Below are positions 8,878 through 17,954 of a DNA stretch of 64,000 bases, in pieces. A program made the position numbers and the translations under genes. The DNA comes from Bacteroidia bacterium (GTDB lineage: Bacteria; Bacteroidota; Bacteroidia; NS11-12g; UBA955), in assembly GCA_030158725.1 (NCBI GenBank), contig JAOASJ010000126.1, positions 36,513 to 100,512 of the forward strand. The letters are read 5' to 3'. Numbering within the stretch: the first letter of the stretch is position 1; every line of letters starts with the position of its first letter. The notes beneath the pieces were generated by a model. It searched no databases and was not told the DNA's origin. It saw nothing but the letters and a program-made list of their open reading frames with translations.

Positions 8878-10113
8878 ATGAACAAAATCAAAGTAGCGAA
8901 TCCTGTAGTGGAGCTAGACGGCGACGAAATGACCAGAATAATCTGGAAATTTATTAAAGACAAATTAATCCTTCCGTATTTAGACTTAGATATTAAGTAT
9001 TACGATTTGGGTGTTGAATACCGCGACCAAACCAATGACCAAGTTACCATCGATGCAGCTGAGGCCATTAAAAAATATAATGTAGGTATCAAATGTGCTA
9101 CAATCACACCTGATGAAGCCCGTGTGGTTGAGTTTAACTTAAAGCAAATGTGGAAATCACCTAACGGAACCATTCGTAATATCTTAGATGGTACTGTTTT
9201 CCGTGAACCAATTGTTTGTAAAAATGTTCCTAGATTGGTGCCAAACTGGACTGCTCCAATTTGTATTGGACGTCACGCTTTTGGTGATCAATACCGTGCA
9301 ACCGATTTCGTTACCAAAGGAAAAGGTAAATTAACGGTTAAGTTCGAAGGTGAAGATGGAACTGTTCAAGAATTTGAAGTATATAATTTCAAAGGTGATG
9401 GCGTAGCAATGGCTATGTACAATACTGATGAGTCTATCAGAGGTTTTGCTCATTCTTGCTTCAATACGGCTTTACAAAAAGGCTGGCCTTTATATTTGTC
9501 AACTAAAAACACCATCTTGAAAAAATACGATGGCCGTTTTAAAGATATATTTGAAGAAATTTACAATGCTGACTACAAAGCAAGATATGAAGCTGCTGGT
9601 ATCGTATACGAGCACCGCTTAATTGATGATATGGTAGCATCTGCGTTGAAATGGAACGGTAACTTCGTTTGGGCTTGTAAAAACTATGATGGTGACGTTC
9701 AATCTGATACTGTTGCTCAAGGTTTTGGTTCACTAGGTTTGATGACTTCAGTATTGGTTACTCCAGATGGAAAAACCATGGAAGCTGAAGCAGCTCACGG
9801 AACTGTAACAAGACACTTCCGCGATCACCAAGCGGGTAAACCAACTTCTACAAATCCAATTGCTTCAATTTTTGCTTGGACTAGAGGTTTAGAGTTTAGA
9901 GGTAAACTTGACAACAACCAAGAATTAATCAATTTCTGCCATACATTAGAGAAAGTTTGTATCGATGTAGTAGAAAGTGGAAAAATGACTAAAGACTTAG
10001 CCGTTTGCATACATGGAAATAAAGTAAGCCATGGTGAGCACTACTTGTATACCGAAGAGTTCTTAGATGAGCTAGATAAAGGTTTAAAAGCAAGTTTAGG
10101 CCAAACTGCTTAA
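8878..10113 (+). CDS. icd: NADP-dependent isocitrate dehydrogenase, type II (eukaryote-like)
   Basis: This enzyme oxidatively decarboxylates isocitrate to 2-oxoglutarate in the TCA cycle. The 411-residue sequence is close to the homodimeric animal and plant IDH1/IDH2 type rather than the E. coli type: it has [47 protein letters not shown] and [14 protein letters not shown]. The Arg-His pair after HGTVT corresponds to residues that bind the 2'-phosphate of NADP in IDH1. Asp residues of the metal site are present in the LIDDMVA segment. The gene is monocistronic, with its own -7 box and a strong terminator. Confidence 0.95.
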   Translation: MNKIKVANPVVELDGDEMTRIIWKFIKDKLILPYLDLDIKYYDLGVEYRDQTNDQVTIDAAEAIKKYNVGIKCATITPDEARVVEFNLKQMWKSPNGTIRNILDGTVFREPIVCKNVPRLVPNWTAPICIGRHAFGDQYRATDFVTKGKGKLTVKFEGEDGTVQEFEVYNFKGDGVAMAMYNTDESIRGFAHSCFNTALQKGWPLYLSTKNTILKKYDGRFKDIFEEIYNADYKARYEAAGIVYEHRLIDDMVASALKWNGNFVWACKNYDGDVQSDTVAQGFGSLGLMTSVLVTPDGKTMEAEAAHGTVTRHFRDHQAGKPTSTNPIASIFAWTRGLEFRGKLDNNQELINFCHTLEKVCIDVVESGKMTKDLAVCIHGNKVSHGEHYLYTEEFLDELDKGLKASLGQTA

Positions 10114-10127
10114 AATACTAATTGCAT

Positions 10128-10161
10128 AAAAAAGGCGCTTTTATTAAAAGCGCCTTTTTTT
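10128..10161. terminator. Bidirectional terminator between icd and purA
   Basis: GGCGCTTTT and AAAAGCGCC pair around a 3-base loop (ATT). They are flanked by an A-run on the left and a T-run on the right, so the hairpin can end transcripts from both convergent genes. Confidence 0.9.
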
Positions 10162-10175
10162 ATGTTTAATTTTTT

Positions 10176-11444
10176 TTAATCTACTATGGTTTGCTCTCTG
10201 TCTGGACCAACCGAAATAATATGTATTGGCATGCCCAATTCAGATTCTAAGAAATCGATATAGGTTTTGAAATTTGCAGGCAATTCAGATTTTTTACGAC
10301 AAATGGTTAAATCTTCTGTCCAACCTTTGAAACTTTGGTATACAGGTTCAACAGTTTCGTTGCACAGATCGTAAGGGATATGTGTGCTTATTTCTCCGTT
10401 TACTTTATATCCTGTGCAAACTTTAACTTCTTCAAAGCCACTTAATACATCACTTTTCATCATAATTAAATAGTCTACACCACTTAACATGATGGCATAT
10501 TTAAGTGCCACTAAATCCATCCATCCACATCTTCTCGGTCTGCCAGTTGTGGCGCCAAATTCATTTCCTTTTTTGCGCAACTCTTCACCAACCTCATCGT
10601 TTAACTCAGTAGGGAATGGGCCACTTCCAACACGGGTACAATATGCTTTAAAAATACCATGCACGCGACCAATGTGTTGAGGTGCTATACCTAGTCCATT
10701 GCAAACGCCGCCACTAATAGTGTTGCTAGAGGTTACAAATGGATAACTTCCGAAATCAATATCCAACATACTGCCTTGTGCACCTTCTGCTAATATCTTT
10801 TCGGTTTTCATTTTTTCATTGACAAGGTATTCAGTGTCAACAAAAGTAAATCCTTTTAAAAATTCACAAGCTTCGTAGAATTCAGTTTCTAATGTATTGA
10901 TGTCAAAATCTGAATAACCAAGAAAATCAATTAGCTTTAAATGCTCGTCTTTAATTGCTTGGTATTTATTTTTAAAATCAGGATGAACAATATCACCTAT
11001 GCGTATGCCATTTCTGCCAATTTTGTCTCTGTAAGTTGGGCCAATTCCACGAAGAGTAGAACCAATTTTAGCCGCGCCTTTTGCATGCTCACTTGCCGCA
11101 TCTAATAATCTATGGGTTGGCAAAATAACGTGGGCTTTTCTAGAAAAAACTAAGTGTTTCTTTACATCTGCACCTGCAGCCTCTACACGCTCTATTTCAG
11201 CTTTAATTCTCACTGGGTCAACAACAACGCCATTGCCTATAATATTTAAACTTCCACTGTGGAAAATGCCTGATGGTATGGTGTTCAATACATGGGTTTG
11301 TCCATTGAATTTTAAAGAATGACCAGCATTTGGACCTCCTTGAAAACGGGCAATTACATTGTATTGTGGAGTAAGAAAATCTGCTATTTTCCCTTTGCCT
11401 TCATCACCCCATTGTAGTCCTAATACGACATCTACTTTATTCAT
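10176..11444 (-). CDS. purA: Adenylosuccinate synthetase
   Basis: The enzyme joins IMP and aspartate with GTP to form adenylosuccinate, the first committed step to AMP. The 422-residue protein has the P-loop/catalytic motif [14 protein letters not shown] with the catalytic Asp, the switch-like GGPNAGHS with the catalytic His, [37 protein letters not shown], and the C-terminal GTP-binding part including [10 protein letters not shown]. Its start overlaps the end of the Fur-family gene by 8 bases, so the two are translationally coupled. It ends at the shared terminator with icd. Confidence 0.97.
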   Translation of the reverse strand: MNKVDVVLGLQWGDEGKGKIADFLTPQYNVIARFQGGPNAGHSLKFNGQTHVLNTIPSGIFHSGSLNIIGNGVVVDPVRIKAEIERVEAAGADVKKHLVFSRKAHVILPTHRLLDAASEHAKGAAKIGSTLRGIGPTYRDKIGRNGIRIGDIVHPDFKNKYQAIKDEHLKLIDFLGYSDFDINTLETEFYEACEFLKGFTFVDTEYLVNEKMKTEKILAEGAQGSMLDIDFGSYPFVTSSNTISGGVCNGLGIAPQHIGRVHGIFKAYCTRVGSGPFPTELNDEVGEELRKKGNEFGATTGRPRRCGWMDLVALKYAIMLSGVDYLIMMKSDVLSGFEEVKVCTGYKVNGEISTHIPYDLCNETVEPVYQSFKGWTEDLTICRKKSELPANFKTYIDFLESELGMPIHIISVGPDREQTIVD

Positions 11445-11943
11445 CTTTATTGATTACTTCTTTATGACAACTTTTACATTGATTGTTATTCTCCAATAAT
11501 GGGTTTGCATACAGGTGCAGTGAATGGTGATTCACTTCAAAACCTAGCAATTCGCCCATTGTATTTTTAATTTGTTGAATTCTTGGATCGCAGAATTCTA
11601 ATACTTTGTTGCAATGCAAGCATATTAAATGGTCATGTTGACTGTAACCATAACTTTGCTCATACATTGCCATGTTTTGTCCAAATTGATGGCGTTTCAC
11701 CAAACCGCTGTCAAGAAGTAAATCTAAGGTATTGTATACCGTTGCTCTACTTACGCGGTATTTTCTGTTTTTCATGTGAATAAACAGAGTGTCTACATCA
11801 AAATGTTCTTTATGCGTGTAAATTTCATCAAGTATAGCATAGCGTTCCGGAGTTTTTCTTTGTTTGTTTTTCTCCAGATATGCAGTAAAGATTTTTCTAA
11901 CCTCTAGCTTTACTTTTTTTATTTTATCGACTGAGGTTTGCAT
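11437..11943 (-). CDS. Fur/PerR-family metalloregulator
   Basis: A Fur-family repressor of 168 residues. The winged-helix recognition region is [23 protein letters not shown], and two CxxC zinc sites are visible (CLHC and CKSCHKE) with the His-rich sensing motif SQHDHLI. The track frame opens at a TTG at 11985, but a TATATTTG promoter box lies inside that extension at 11950-11957. The ATG at 11943, giving [10 protein letters not shown], is therefore the better start. Whether it senses iron, zinc or peroxide cannot be decided. It is co-transcribed with purA. Confidence 0.9.
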   Translation of the reverse strand: MQTSVDKIKKVKLEVRKIFTAYLEKNKQRKTPERYAILDEIYTHKEHFDVDTLFIHMKNRKYRVSRATVYNTLDLLLDSGLVKRHQFGQNMAMYEQSYGYSQHDHLICLHCNKVLEFCDPRIQQIKNTMGELLGFEVNHHSLHLYANPLLENNNQCKSCHKEVINKDE

Positions 11944-11949
11944 AAAGCG

Positions 11950-11957
11950 CAAATATA
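11950..11957 (-). promoter_or_regulatory. -7 box for the Fur-family gene and purA
   Basis: TATATTTG on the minus strand ends only 6 bases before the ATG at 11943, so the transcript would be leaderless or nearly so. The box also rules out the longer start in the ORF track. Confidence 0.6.
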
Positions 11958-12036
11958 CATTCAATTTTTTTATGAATCCGGGCAATTATCACAATCTTTT
12001 GCACGGAATTCAACAGAATTAGAATTGCTATTTTAA

Positions 12037-14265
12037 TTAAGAGGTTAATTCCATTCTGAATACATCCATCATTGGGTGCTTTTGTTTGATATTGGCGATC
12101 AAATCATCGAGATGCTTAGTGTCTTCAACAAATACTGAAATCATGCCTTCAAAGGTGCCTTCATGACTTTCAATGGTTATTGCCTTCATATTTACCCCCA
12201 TGTTTTTACTGATGATTTCAGACAATGAACTCACAATTCCAACATCATCTATTCCAATAATCTTGATACCAGCAAGGAACCTCGATTCAGTTTTTACCAA
12301 GGTGTTTTTCCACTGCGATTTAATGATTCTATATCCATAGTTACTCATTAAAGATACCGCATTAGGGCAACTGGTTCTATGTATTTTGACGCCCTCACCA
12401 ATGGTAATAAATCCAAAAATATCATCACCTGGAATTGGGTTGCAACATTTGGCCAAACTGTAAGGCAAATCATATTCATCACCCACCACAATTTCATTCT
12501 TTTTTGAATTGGTGTTTGGTGCGGTATTGGTCTTAACTGGAGGCGGGGTAACTACAATCTTCTTGTTTAGGATATTGCTAATTTCCAGTTTGTCCGAGCT
12601 TATTAGTTCTTTGGCAACTGAGTAATACAGGTCAAGTGAACTTTGTACCTTGAAATAACGAACTAGTTTTTGAATATTGTCATCAATGAATTCAACTTTC
12701 TCTTTGTGAAAGCGTTTCTTCAATTGTTCTTTGCCTTTTTCAGCAACTTCTCTTTTTGATTCTCTTAAGAAGTTTCGAATTCTGGCAATCGCTTTACCCG
12801 TTATTACATATTGTAACCATTCGTCTCTAGGGTGTTGTTTTTCTGAAGTTAGAATTTCTACTTGGTCGCCATTAGAAAGGGTATGGCTTAATGGTACCAA
12901 TCGGTTGTTTACTTTAGCCCCAATACATTTGCTGCCTACTTGGGTGTGGATTTCAAATGCAAAGTCAAGCGTACTTGCACCTTTTGGTAGTTTCTTTAAA
13001 TCACCATTTGGGGTAAATACAAAAATTTCTTCATGAATTAATTGGAGTTTAAAATCATCTAAAAATTCAAGTGCATTTGACGATGGGTTGTCTAATATAT
13101 CTTTAATACGGGCCAACCATCCATCGACTCCAGTTTGAGCTTCATTTTCTATACCTTCTTTACTATCCTTGTATTTCCAATGGGCAGCATAGCCTTTTTC
13201 AGCTATTTCATCCATACGCTCGGTCCTGATTTGTACTTCAACCCATTTCCCGTCATTTCCCATTACAGTGGTATGCAAACTCTCATAACCGTTGCTTTTA
13301 GGCGTTGTAATCCAGTCGCGCGTCCTTGAAGGGTTAGGCTTGTAAATATCCGTTACAATAGAGTATGCTGTCCAACAATCTGATTTCTCTTTTTCAGGTA
13401 AGGAATCAACAATAATTCGAATGGCAAATAAATCAAATACCTGTTCAAAAGGAATGTCCTGTTGGTTCATCTTTTTCAATATTGAATAGATGCTTTTTGG
13501 ACGGCCTTTAATGGTGTATTTTACATTGGCTTCATCGAGTTTCTTTTTAATTGGCTCAATGAATTTTCGGATATAACGGTCTCTTGCTGCTTTCTTAGCA
13601 TTTAATTTTACCGATATTTCTTTATAGGCTTCTCTTTGGGTGTATTTAATAGAAAGGTCTTCTAACTCCGACTTCACGTTATACAAGCCAAGTCTATGCG
13701 CTAAAGGGGCATATAAGAACAAAGTTTCACTTGCAATTTTTAATTGGTTTTTTCGGCTCATGCTGTCTAGCGTTCGCATATTGTGCAAACGGTCGCAGAG
13801 CTTTACCAAAATTACCCTAACATCATCGCTCAGGGTTAATAGCATCTTTCTGAAATTCTCAGCTTGCATGCTATCGGTGTGGTCAAAGACTTCTTTTATT
13901 TTTGTTAAACCGTCTACAATCTTAGCGGTCTTTTCGCCGAATTTCCTTTTAATGTCTTGAACAGTGTAATTGCTGTCTTCAACTACGTCGTGTATCAGAC
14001 CGCAAACGACTGAAGTGGTGCCTAGACCGATTTCTTGAGCAGCAATTTTTGCAACAGCAATAGGATGGTAAATATAAGGTTCACCGGTTTTGCGGCGCAT
14101 GTCTTTGTGCGCATCAAGGGCTAGATCGAAGGCTGAACGTATGGTTTTCTTTTGTTCGTTGGTTAAGTCGTGTCGAATAGACCTCAACAATGATTTATAC
14201 CGTTTAAGGATTTCTTTTCTTTCAAGTTCTTCGCGAACCGCAACAGACATTTCTAGTTCAGACAT
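12037..14265 (-). CDS. spoT: Bifunctional (p)ppGpp synthetase/hydrolase, RelA/SpoT homologue
   Basis: The single long RSH protein of the window (742 residues) makes and degrades the alarmone (p)ppGpp. Domains in order: HD hydrolase (VVCGLIHDVVEDS, LCDRLHNMRTL), synthetase (FDLFAIRIIV, GYESLHTTVMG), TGS (IFVFTPNGDLKKLPKGASTL), a zinc-finger/CC-type helical region with AKCCNPIPGD, and a C-terminal ACT domain. The basic motif TRDW ahead of the synthetase YESLH resembles the RxKD type of bifunctional enzymes rather than the EXDD of monofunctional RelA. It has its own TACCTTTG box. Confidence 0.95.
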   Translation of the reverse strand: MSELEMSVAVREELERKEILKRYKSLLRSIRHDLTNEQKKTIRSAFDLALDAHKDMRRKTGEPYIYHPIAVAKIAAQEIGLGTTSVVCGLIHDVVEDSNYTVQDIKRKFGEKTAKIVDGLTKIKEVFDHTDSMQAENFRKMLLTLSDDVRVILVKLCDRLHNMRTLDSMSRKNQLKIASETLFLYAPLAHRLGLYNVKSELEDLSIKYTQREAYKEISVKLNAKKAARDRYIRKFIEPIKKKLDEANVKYTIKGRPKSIYSILKKMNQQDIPFEQVFDLFAIRIIVDSLPEKEKSDCWTAYSIVTDIYKPNPSRTRDWITTPKSNGYESLHTTVMGNDGKWVEVQIRTERMDEIAEKGYAAHWKYKDSKEGIENEAQTGVDGWLARIKDILDNPSSNALEFLDDFKLQLIHEEIFVFTPNGDLKKLPKGASTLDFAFEIHTQVGSKCIGAKVNNRLVPLSHTLSNGDQVEILTSEKQHPRDEWLQYVITGKAIARIRNFLRESKREVAEKGKEQLKKRFHKEKVEFIDDNIQKLVRYFKVQSSLDLYYSVAKELISSDKLEISNILNKKIVVTPPPVKTNTAPNTNSKKNEIVVGDEYDLPYSLAKCCNPIPGDDIFGFITIGEGVKIHRTSCPNAVSLMSNYGYRIIKSQWKNTLVKTESRFLAGIKIIGIDDVGIVSSLSEIISKNMGVNMKAITIESHEGTFEGMISVFVEDTKHLDDLIANIKQKHPMMDVFRMELTS

Positions 14266-14282
14266 GGTTTTAGATACTTATG

Positions 14283-14290
14283 CAAAGGTA
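14283..14290 (-). promoter_or_regulatory. -7 box for the RelA/SpoT gene
   Basis: TACCTTTG on the minus strand lies 17 bases before the ATG. A TTTG is found 17 bases upstream, slightly closer than the ideal 19. Confidence 0.6.
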
Positions 14291-14380
14291 GTGTATAATT
14301 TGAAAGTCAAAATAAGGGCAGATTACAAATTGAAAACATTGAATTGAAAAGTGTCTGAAAAACAAGAAGGATAGGGGCAT

Positions 14381-14410
14381 AAAAAAAGGCGACCTATTGG
14401 TCGCCTTTTT
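14381..14410 (-). terminator. Terminator downstream of rpsA
   Basis: AAGGCGACC and GGTCGCCTT form a 9-bp stem with a TATT loop, flanked by A-runs and T-runs. It lies 16 bases past the rpsA stop on the minus strand and just ahead of the RelA/SpoT upstream region. Confidence 0.9.
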
Positions 14411-14426
14411 GATGATTTAAATTTAA

Positions 14427-16532
14427 TTAAGCTTTCAAAGCTTTAGCTTCTTCCATCCAAGTATGCCATTGCTCAAGGCTGGTCATGCTGTCTTGGGTTT
14501 CTAATTCAGCGATTTTCTCATCTGTAAGATTGATTAAATCGTCGTAGCTAATGATTCCTAAAGCGTTAAGTCTTTTTTCGAAAGCAGGACCTACGCCAGT
14601 GATCTTTTTAAGATCATCTTTACCTTCAGCGGCTTCAGCTTTTTCTTTCTTTTCAACTTTTACTTTTTCGTCTTTAACACCAGCGCTATCGAACATTGCT
14701 TTCAAATCACTGAATGCATCCAATTCACCAAGAGTTGATTTTTCATTGGTTTTGTTTGGAGCTTTGCTTGATTTGTTGTTTGCTCTGTCTCTAACAACTT
14801 GGTCTTCTGCAGCTTTAACTTTGTCGTCAGCTTTCCAAGTGTTGGTATGTGATAAAACGATGCTTTTGTTTTCTTTGTTGAATTCGATTACTTCGAATAC
14901 CAATGCATCACCATCTTTAATTTTGCCACCGTTCTCTCTTACAAGATGACGTTTTGGAGCAAAACCTTCGATTCCATATTGCAATTGTACGTTAGCACCT
15001 TTGTCGTTAACACCAACAACTGTACCTTCATGTTTGCTATGTAAATAGAAAATGGTTTCAAAAGTATCCCAAGGATTTTCTTCAAGTTGTTTATGACCTA
15101 AAGACAATCTGCGGTTTTCAGAATCTACTTCAAGAACTACAACATCAATTTTCTCATCTTTCTTAATGAATTCAGATGGATGCTTGATTTTTTTAGTCCA
15201 TGATAAATCAGAAACGTGAACCAATCCGTCAACACCTTCTTCTAGTTCGATGAATAAACCATAGCTGGTTAAATTCTTAACGATACCAGTGTGTTTGCTT
15301 CCAACTTTGTATTTTTCAACAATGCTAGACCATGGATCAGGAGTTAATTGTTTAATGCCTAAAGACATTTTGTGTTCGTCTTTTTCAAGCGCAGTGATGA
15401 TAGCTTCAACTTCATCGCCAGCTTTTAAGAAATCATGTGGACTTCTTAAGTGACTTGACCAGCTCATTTCAGATACGTGTACTAAACCTTCAACACCTGG
15501 AGTGATTTCGATAAATGCACCGTAATCTGTAACTGTAACAACTTTACCTTTTATTTTAGCACCAACTACAAACTCAGCACCTAGAGAATCCCAAGGGTGC
15601 TCAGAAAGTTGTTTCATGCCTAATGAAATACGTTTTTTGTCTTCATCAAAATCCAATACTACTACAGTTATTTTTTGTTCTAATTGTAATAATTCTTCTG
15701 GATGGTTGATACGACCCCATGACATATCAGTGATATGCAATAAACCGTCGATACCACCTAAATCAACAAATGCACCAAATGGAGCGATATTTTTAACAAT
15801 ACCTTCTAACACTTGACCTTTTTCTAATTTAGATAAGATGTCTGATTTTTGAGCCTCGATATCATCTTCGATAAGCGCTTTGTGAGAAATAACTACGTTT
15901 TTGAACACGTCGTTTACTTTCACTATTTTGAATTCCATGTCTTTACCAACATATTGATCGTAATCTTTAATTGGTTTAACATCGATTTGTGAACCTGGTA
16001 AGAATGCATCGATGCCCATTACATCAACTACCAATCCACCTTTAGTTCTTGTTTTAACTAATCCAGTCATCACAGTTCCTTCTTCCATTGCTTTAATGAT
16101 GAAGTCCCATGCTTTTTCTTGAATTGCACGTTTACGGGAAATGATCAATTGTCCATCTTGATCTTCTACATTTTCTAGATATACTTCTACAGTGTCACCA
16201 ACTTTAAGATCGTTTAAATCTTTAAATTCGTTTCTAGAAATGATACCGTCAGATTTGAAACCAACGTTTACCACGACTTCTCTTTCAGAAATTGCTACTA
16301 CTGTACCTGAAATTAATTCATTTTGAGTAAGTGATTTAAGAGAGGTTGAATAGAGATTTACCATCTCTTGATGCTTTGCGGTATTGTAATTACCGAATCC
16401 TGCTTTGTCCATGCTCCAATCGAAATCTTCCGCAGCTGGAGCAGCTGGGGTTTTAGTGCGGGTCTTTGTTGTTTCTGTGGCGGTATCAACTCCGGTTGAC
16501 ACGGTGCCGTCTTGTAATTGTTCTTCTGTCAA
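14427..16532 (-). CDS. rpsA: Ribosomal protein S1 with C-terminal helix-hairpin-helix extension
   Basis: The 701-residue protein contains six S1 RNA-binding motifs, for example GQVLEGIVKNIAPFGAFVDL and GSKHTGIVKNLTSYGLFIEL. A Lys/Glu-rich linker follows (VKVEKKEKAEAAEGK), then a C-terminal module LKKITGVGPAFEKRLNALGI, a helix-hairpin-helix type motif that E. coli S1 (557 residues) lacks. The start is TTG at 16532, fixed by a strong Shine-Dalgarno AAAGGAGGA at 16541-16549 with 9-base spacing. That is exceptional here because the neighbouring genes have no recognisable SD. S1 brings mRNA to the 30S subunit. Confidence 0.95.
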   Translation of the reverse strand: MTEEQLQDGTVSTGVDTATETTKTRTKTPAAPAAEDFDWSMDKAGFGNYNTAKHQEMVNLYSTSLKSLTQNELISGTVVAISEREVVVNVGFKSDGIISRNEFKDLNDLKVGDTVEVYLENVEDQDGQLIISRKRAIQEKAWDFIIKAMEEGTVMTGLVKTRTKGGLVVDVMGIDAFLPGSQIDVKPIKDYDQYVGKDMEFKIVKVNDVFKNVVISHKALIEDDIEAQKSDILSKLEKGQVLEGIVKNIAPFGAFVDLGGIDGLLHITDMSWGRINHPEELLQLEQKITVVVLDFDEDKKRISLGMKQLSEHPWDSLGAEFVVGAKIKGKVVTVTDYGAFIEITPGVEGLVHVSEMSWSSHLRSPHDFLKAGDEVEAIITALEKDEHKMSLGIKQLTPDPWSSIVEKYKVGSKHTGIVKNLTSYGLFIELEEGVDGLVHVSDLSWTKKIKHPSEFIKKDEKIDVVVLEVDSENRRLSLGHKQLEENPWDTFETIFYLHSKHEGTVVGVNDKGANVQLQYGIEGFAPKRHLVRENGGKIKDGDALVFEVIEFNKENKSIVLSHTNTWKADDKVKAAEDQVVRDRANNKSSKAPNKTNEKSTLGELDAFSDLKAMFDSAGVKDEKVKVEKKEKAEAAEGKDDLKKITGVGPAFEKRLNALGIISYDDLINLTDEKIAELETQDSMTSLEQWHTWMEEAKALKA

Positions 16533-16540
16533 ATTTAATT

Positions 16541-16549
16541 TCCTCCTTT
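16541..16549 (-). promoter_or_regulatory. Strong Shine-Dalgarno sequence of rpsA
   Basis: AAAGGAGGA on the minus strand, ending 8 bases before the TTG start. It is complementary to the anti-SD end of 16S rRNA, and it is the only clear, well-spaced SD I found at a start codon in this window. It may serve autoregulation of S1. Confidence 0.75.
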
Positions 16550-16558
16550 GTGGGGCGG

Positions 16559-16566
16559 CAAATTTA
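16559..16566 (-). promoter_or_regulatory. -7 box for rpsA
   Basis: TAAATTTG on the minus strand lies 26 bases upstream of the TTG start. The predicted leader is about 20 bases and contains the Shine-Dalgarno sequence. Confidence 0.6.
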
Positions 16567-16609
16567 ATACAGAAGTTTCAATTTTCCTACTTGTTTAAAC
16601 CTTTCTTCC

Positions 16610-16945
16610 TTAAAATTTTTTTGCAATGAAAAAAACACTTAAAAAAAGTAAAATAAATCCCACAATATGGTTCCATTTTAATGGCTCCTTTAAAACAAAT
16701 ACCGCAAATACGATAAAGATAATAATAGTAATGGCTTCCTGAGTTATTTTTAATTGATAACCTGACATGCCCTCAAGTTTTCCTATTCTATTTGCTGGAA
16801 TCATAAAGCTGTATTCAATAAATGCAATTAACCAACTAATAACAACAATTTTCCATAATGATACATTTTCGAATTTTAAATGCCCATACCAGGCTATCGT
16901 CATGAAAATATTTGAAATTATGAGTAATATTATGGTCTTTAACAT
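16610..16945 (-). CDS. DMT-superfamily small membrane protein (DUF486)
   Basis: A 111-residue integral membrane protein with four hydrophobic segments, recognisable as DUF486 by IFMTIAWYGHLKF, WLIAFIEYSFMIPANRIG and the C-terminal FVLKEPLKWNHIVGF. The family belongs to the drug/metabolite transporter superfamily, but no substrate is established. Its start shares one base with the stop of the upstream lipoprotein gene (TAATG), so the two are coupled. Confidence 0.85.
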   Translation of the reverse strand: MLKTIILLIISNIFMTIAWYGHLKFENVSLWKIVVISWLIAFIEYSFMIPANRIGKLEGMSGYQLKITQEAITIIIFIVFAVFVLKEPLKWNHIVGFILLFLSVFFIAKKF

Positions 16946-17415
16946 TATTGTTTGGGTTTTAATTGTCGGTTTGAACGCAAAAAATGAATATCACTTTTGA
17001 TTGATGCAATCTCTAATTTTATCTCAATAGGGTATTCCGTGCTTTGTTCTAATTTTTCGTTTTGAAGCTCTATTTCTTCAAATATTTGGTCCAAATACTT
17101 GCGCTGTGATTCAATTGAATCGCTATACTTTTTCGTTGTCATTAAAAGATTGGTGTAAACATCTAAGACATTCTCGATACTTAAGTCCTTAATATCGTAT
17201 TTTGGTTTCAATGGCTTCAACGCTATTTGATTCAGCGATATTTTGTCAAGCTCACTTAAGCCCTCATCGCTTGAATACATATTGGTATCAATCGTAAATG
17301 AATCCTCTGCTATCATTTTTCTTATTTCATCTGATGGCCCATCAGTTGATTGCTTAGAACTCTGATTAGAAGTACAAGCTGATAAGATGATTCCTATAAT
17401 AATGTATAAGCGCAT
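16945..17415 (-). CDS. Putative lipoprotein, function unknown
   Basis: A 156-residue product with a short lipoprotein signal (MRLYIIIGIILSACTS, predicted lipidated Cys14). The mature part is charged and mostly helical; the C-terminal half (YSDSIESQRKYLDQIFEEIE onward) looks like a coiled coil. No family recognised. It is translationally coupled to the DUF486 gene. It starts just beyond the terminator of the preceding lipoprotein gene, and I see no clear promoter of its own. Confidence 0.65.
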   Translation of the reverse strand: MRLYIIIGIILSACTSNQSSKQSTDGPSDEIRKMIAEDSFTIDTNMYSSDEGLSELDKISLNQIALKPLKPKYDIKDLSIENVLDVYTNLLMTTKKYSDSIESQRKYLDQIFEEIELQNEKLEQSTEYPIEIKLEIASIKSDIHFLRSNRQLKPKQ

Positions 17416-17430
17416 GGTTTTCTTTTATAT

Positions 17431-17462
17431 AAAAAAAGAGGCTGGGTTACCCCAACCTCTTT
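17431..17462 (-). terminator. Terminator after the 132-residue lipoprotein gene
   Basis: AAAGAGGCTGGG and CCCAACCTCTTT pair over 12 positions with one mismatch and a TTAC loop, followed on the minus strand by seven T. Confidence 0.85.
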
Positions 17463-17480
17463 CGTCAAATATAGTTAGAA

Positions 17481-17879
17481 TTATTTATTAGATTTCAATA
17501 CTTGCTCAACAACTGGCATGCTGTCTTTTGCTGTTGAATCCATTGCTGCTGCTTCTAAAGCTGCTTTTTTGCTGTTTTCCATTCCTGAAAGGTAAGATTC
17601 GCCAATGCCTTCCCAAGTGCTTTGGATAGTGCCATAAGTGGTTCTTGTAGCTTCATCTAATTCAGTTTCATTGATGCCTTCTTTAGCCGTGTTAAAACCT
17701 TCTGAGTATCCAGCCCATGTAGCTGAATCAAAAGTGCTAGATGATGATACTAAGTTTTTTACAGAATCAACCCATTTACCTAAGTCAGCAACTTTCATTG
17801 CAGATTCAGATAGTTCCGGAGAATTGTTGCAAGCAGCAAAGAAAGCTGCGAAAACAGTAAGGATAAATAATTTTTTCAT
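17481..17879 (-). CDS. Small putative lipoprotein, function unknown
   Basis: A 132-residue protein with a lipobox-type signal (LTVFAAFFAACNN, Cys17). The mature part is rich in Ser, Ala, Glu and Thr, with repeated helical segments and an Ala/Asp-rich C-terminal region containing MDSTAKDSMP. No family recognised. It is a single-gene unit with a near-perfect promoter and a strong terminator, suggesting steady, possibly high expression. Confidence 0.7.
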   Translation of the reverse strand: MKKLFILTVFAAFFAACNNSPELSESAMKVADLGKWVDSVKNLVSSSSTFDSATWAGYSEGFNTAKEGINETELDEATRTTYGTIQSTWEGIGESYLSGMENSKKAALEAAAMDSTAKDSMPVVEQVLKSNK

Positions 17880-17906
17880 TCTTTTTGTTTATTAATAAAA
17901 TTTACG

Positions 17907-17937
17907 CAAATCTAATTTTAAAGTTAGATATTGCAAA
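17907..17937 (-). promoter_or_regulatory. Full -33/-7 promoter for the small lipoprotein gene
   Basis: On the minus strand TTTG (17937-17934), a 19-base spacer and TAGATTTG (17914-17907) match the Bacteroidota consensus exactly. The ATG follows 27 bases later. Confidence 0.8.
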
Positions 17938-17954
17938 ACATTTTTTAACCGAAA

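Noticed and set aside
11944-11985. Longer start of the Fur-family gene at 11985
   Set aside because: The extension contains the TATATTTG promoter and starts at TTG; the ATG at 11943 gives a normal Fur N-terminus.
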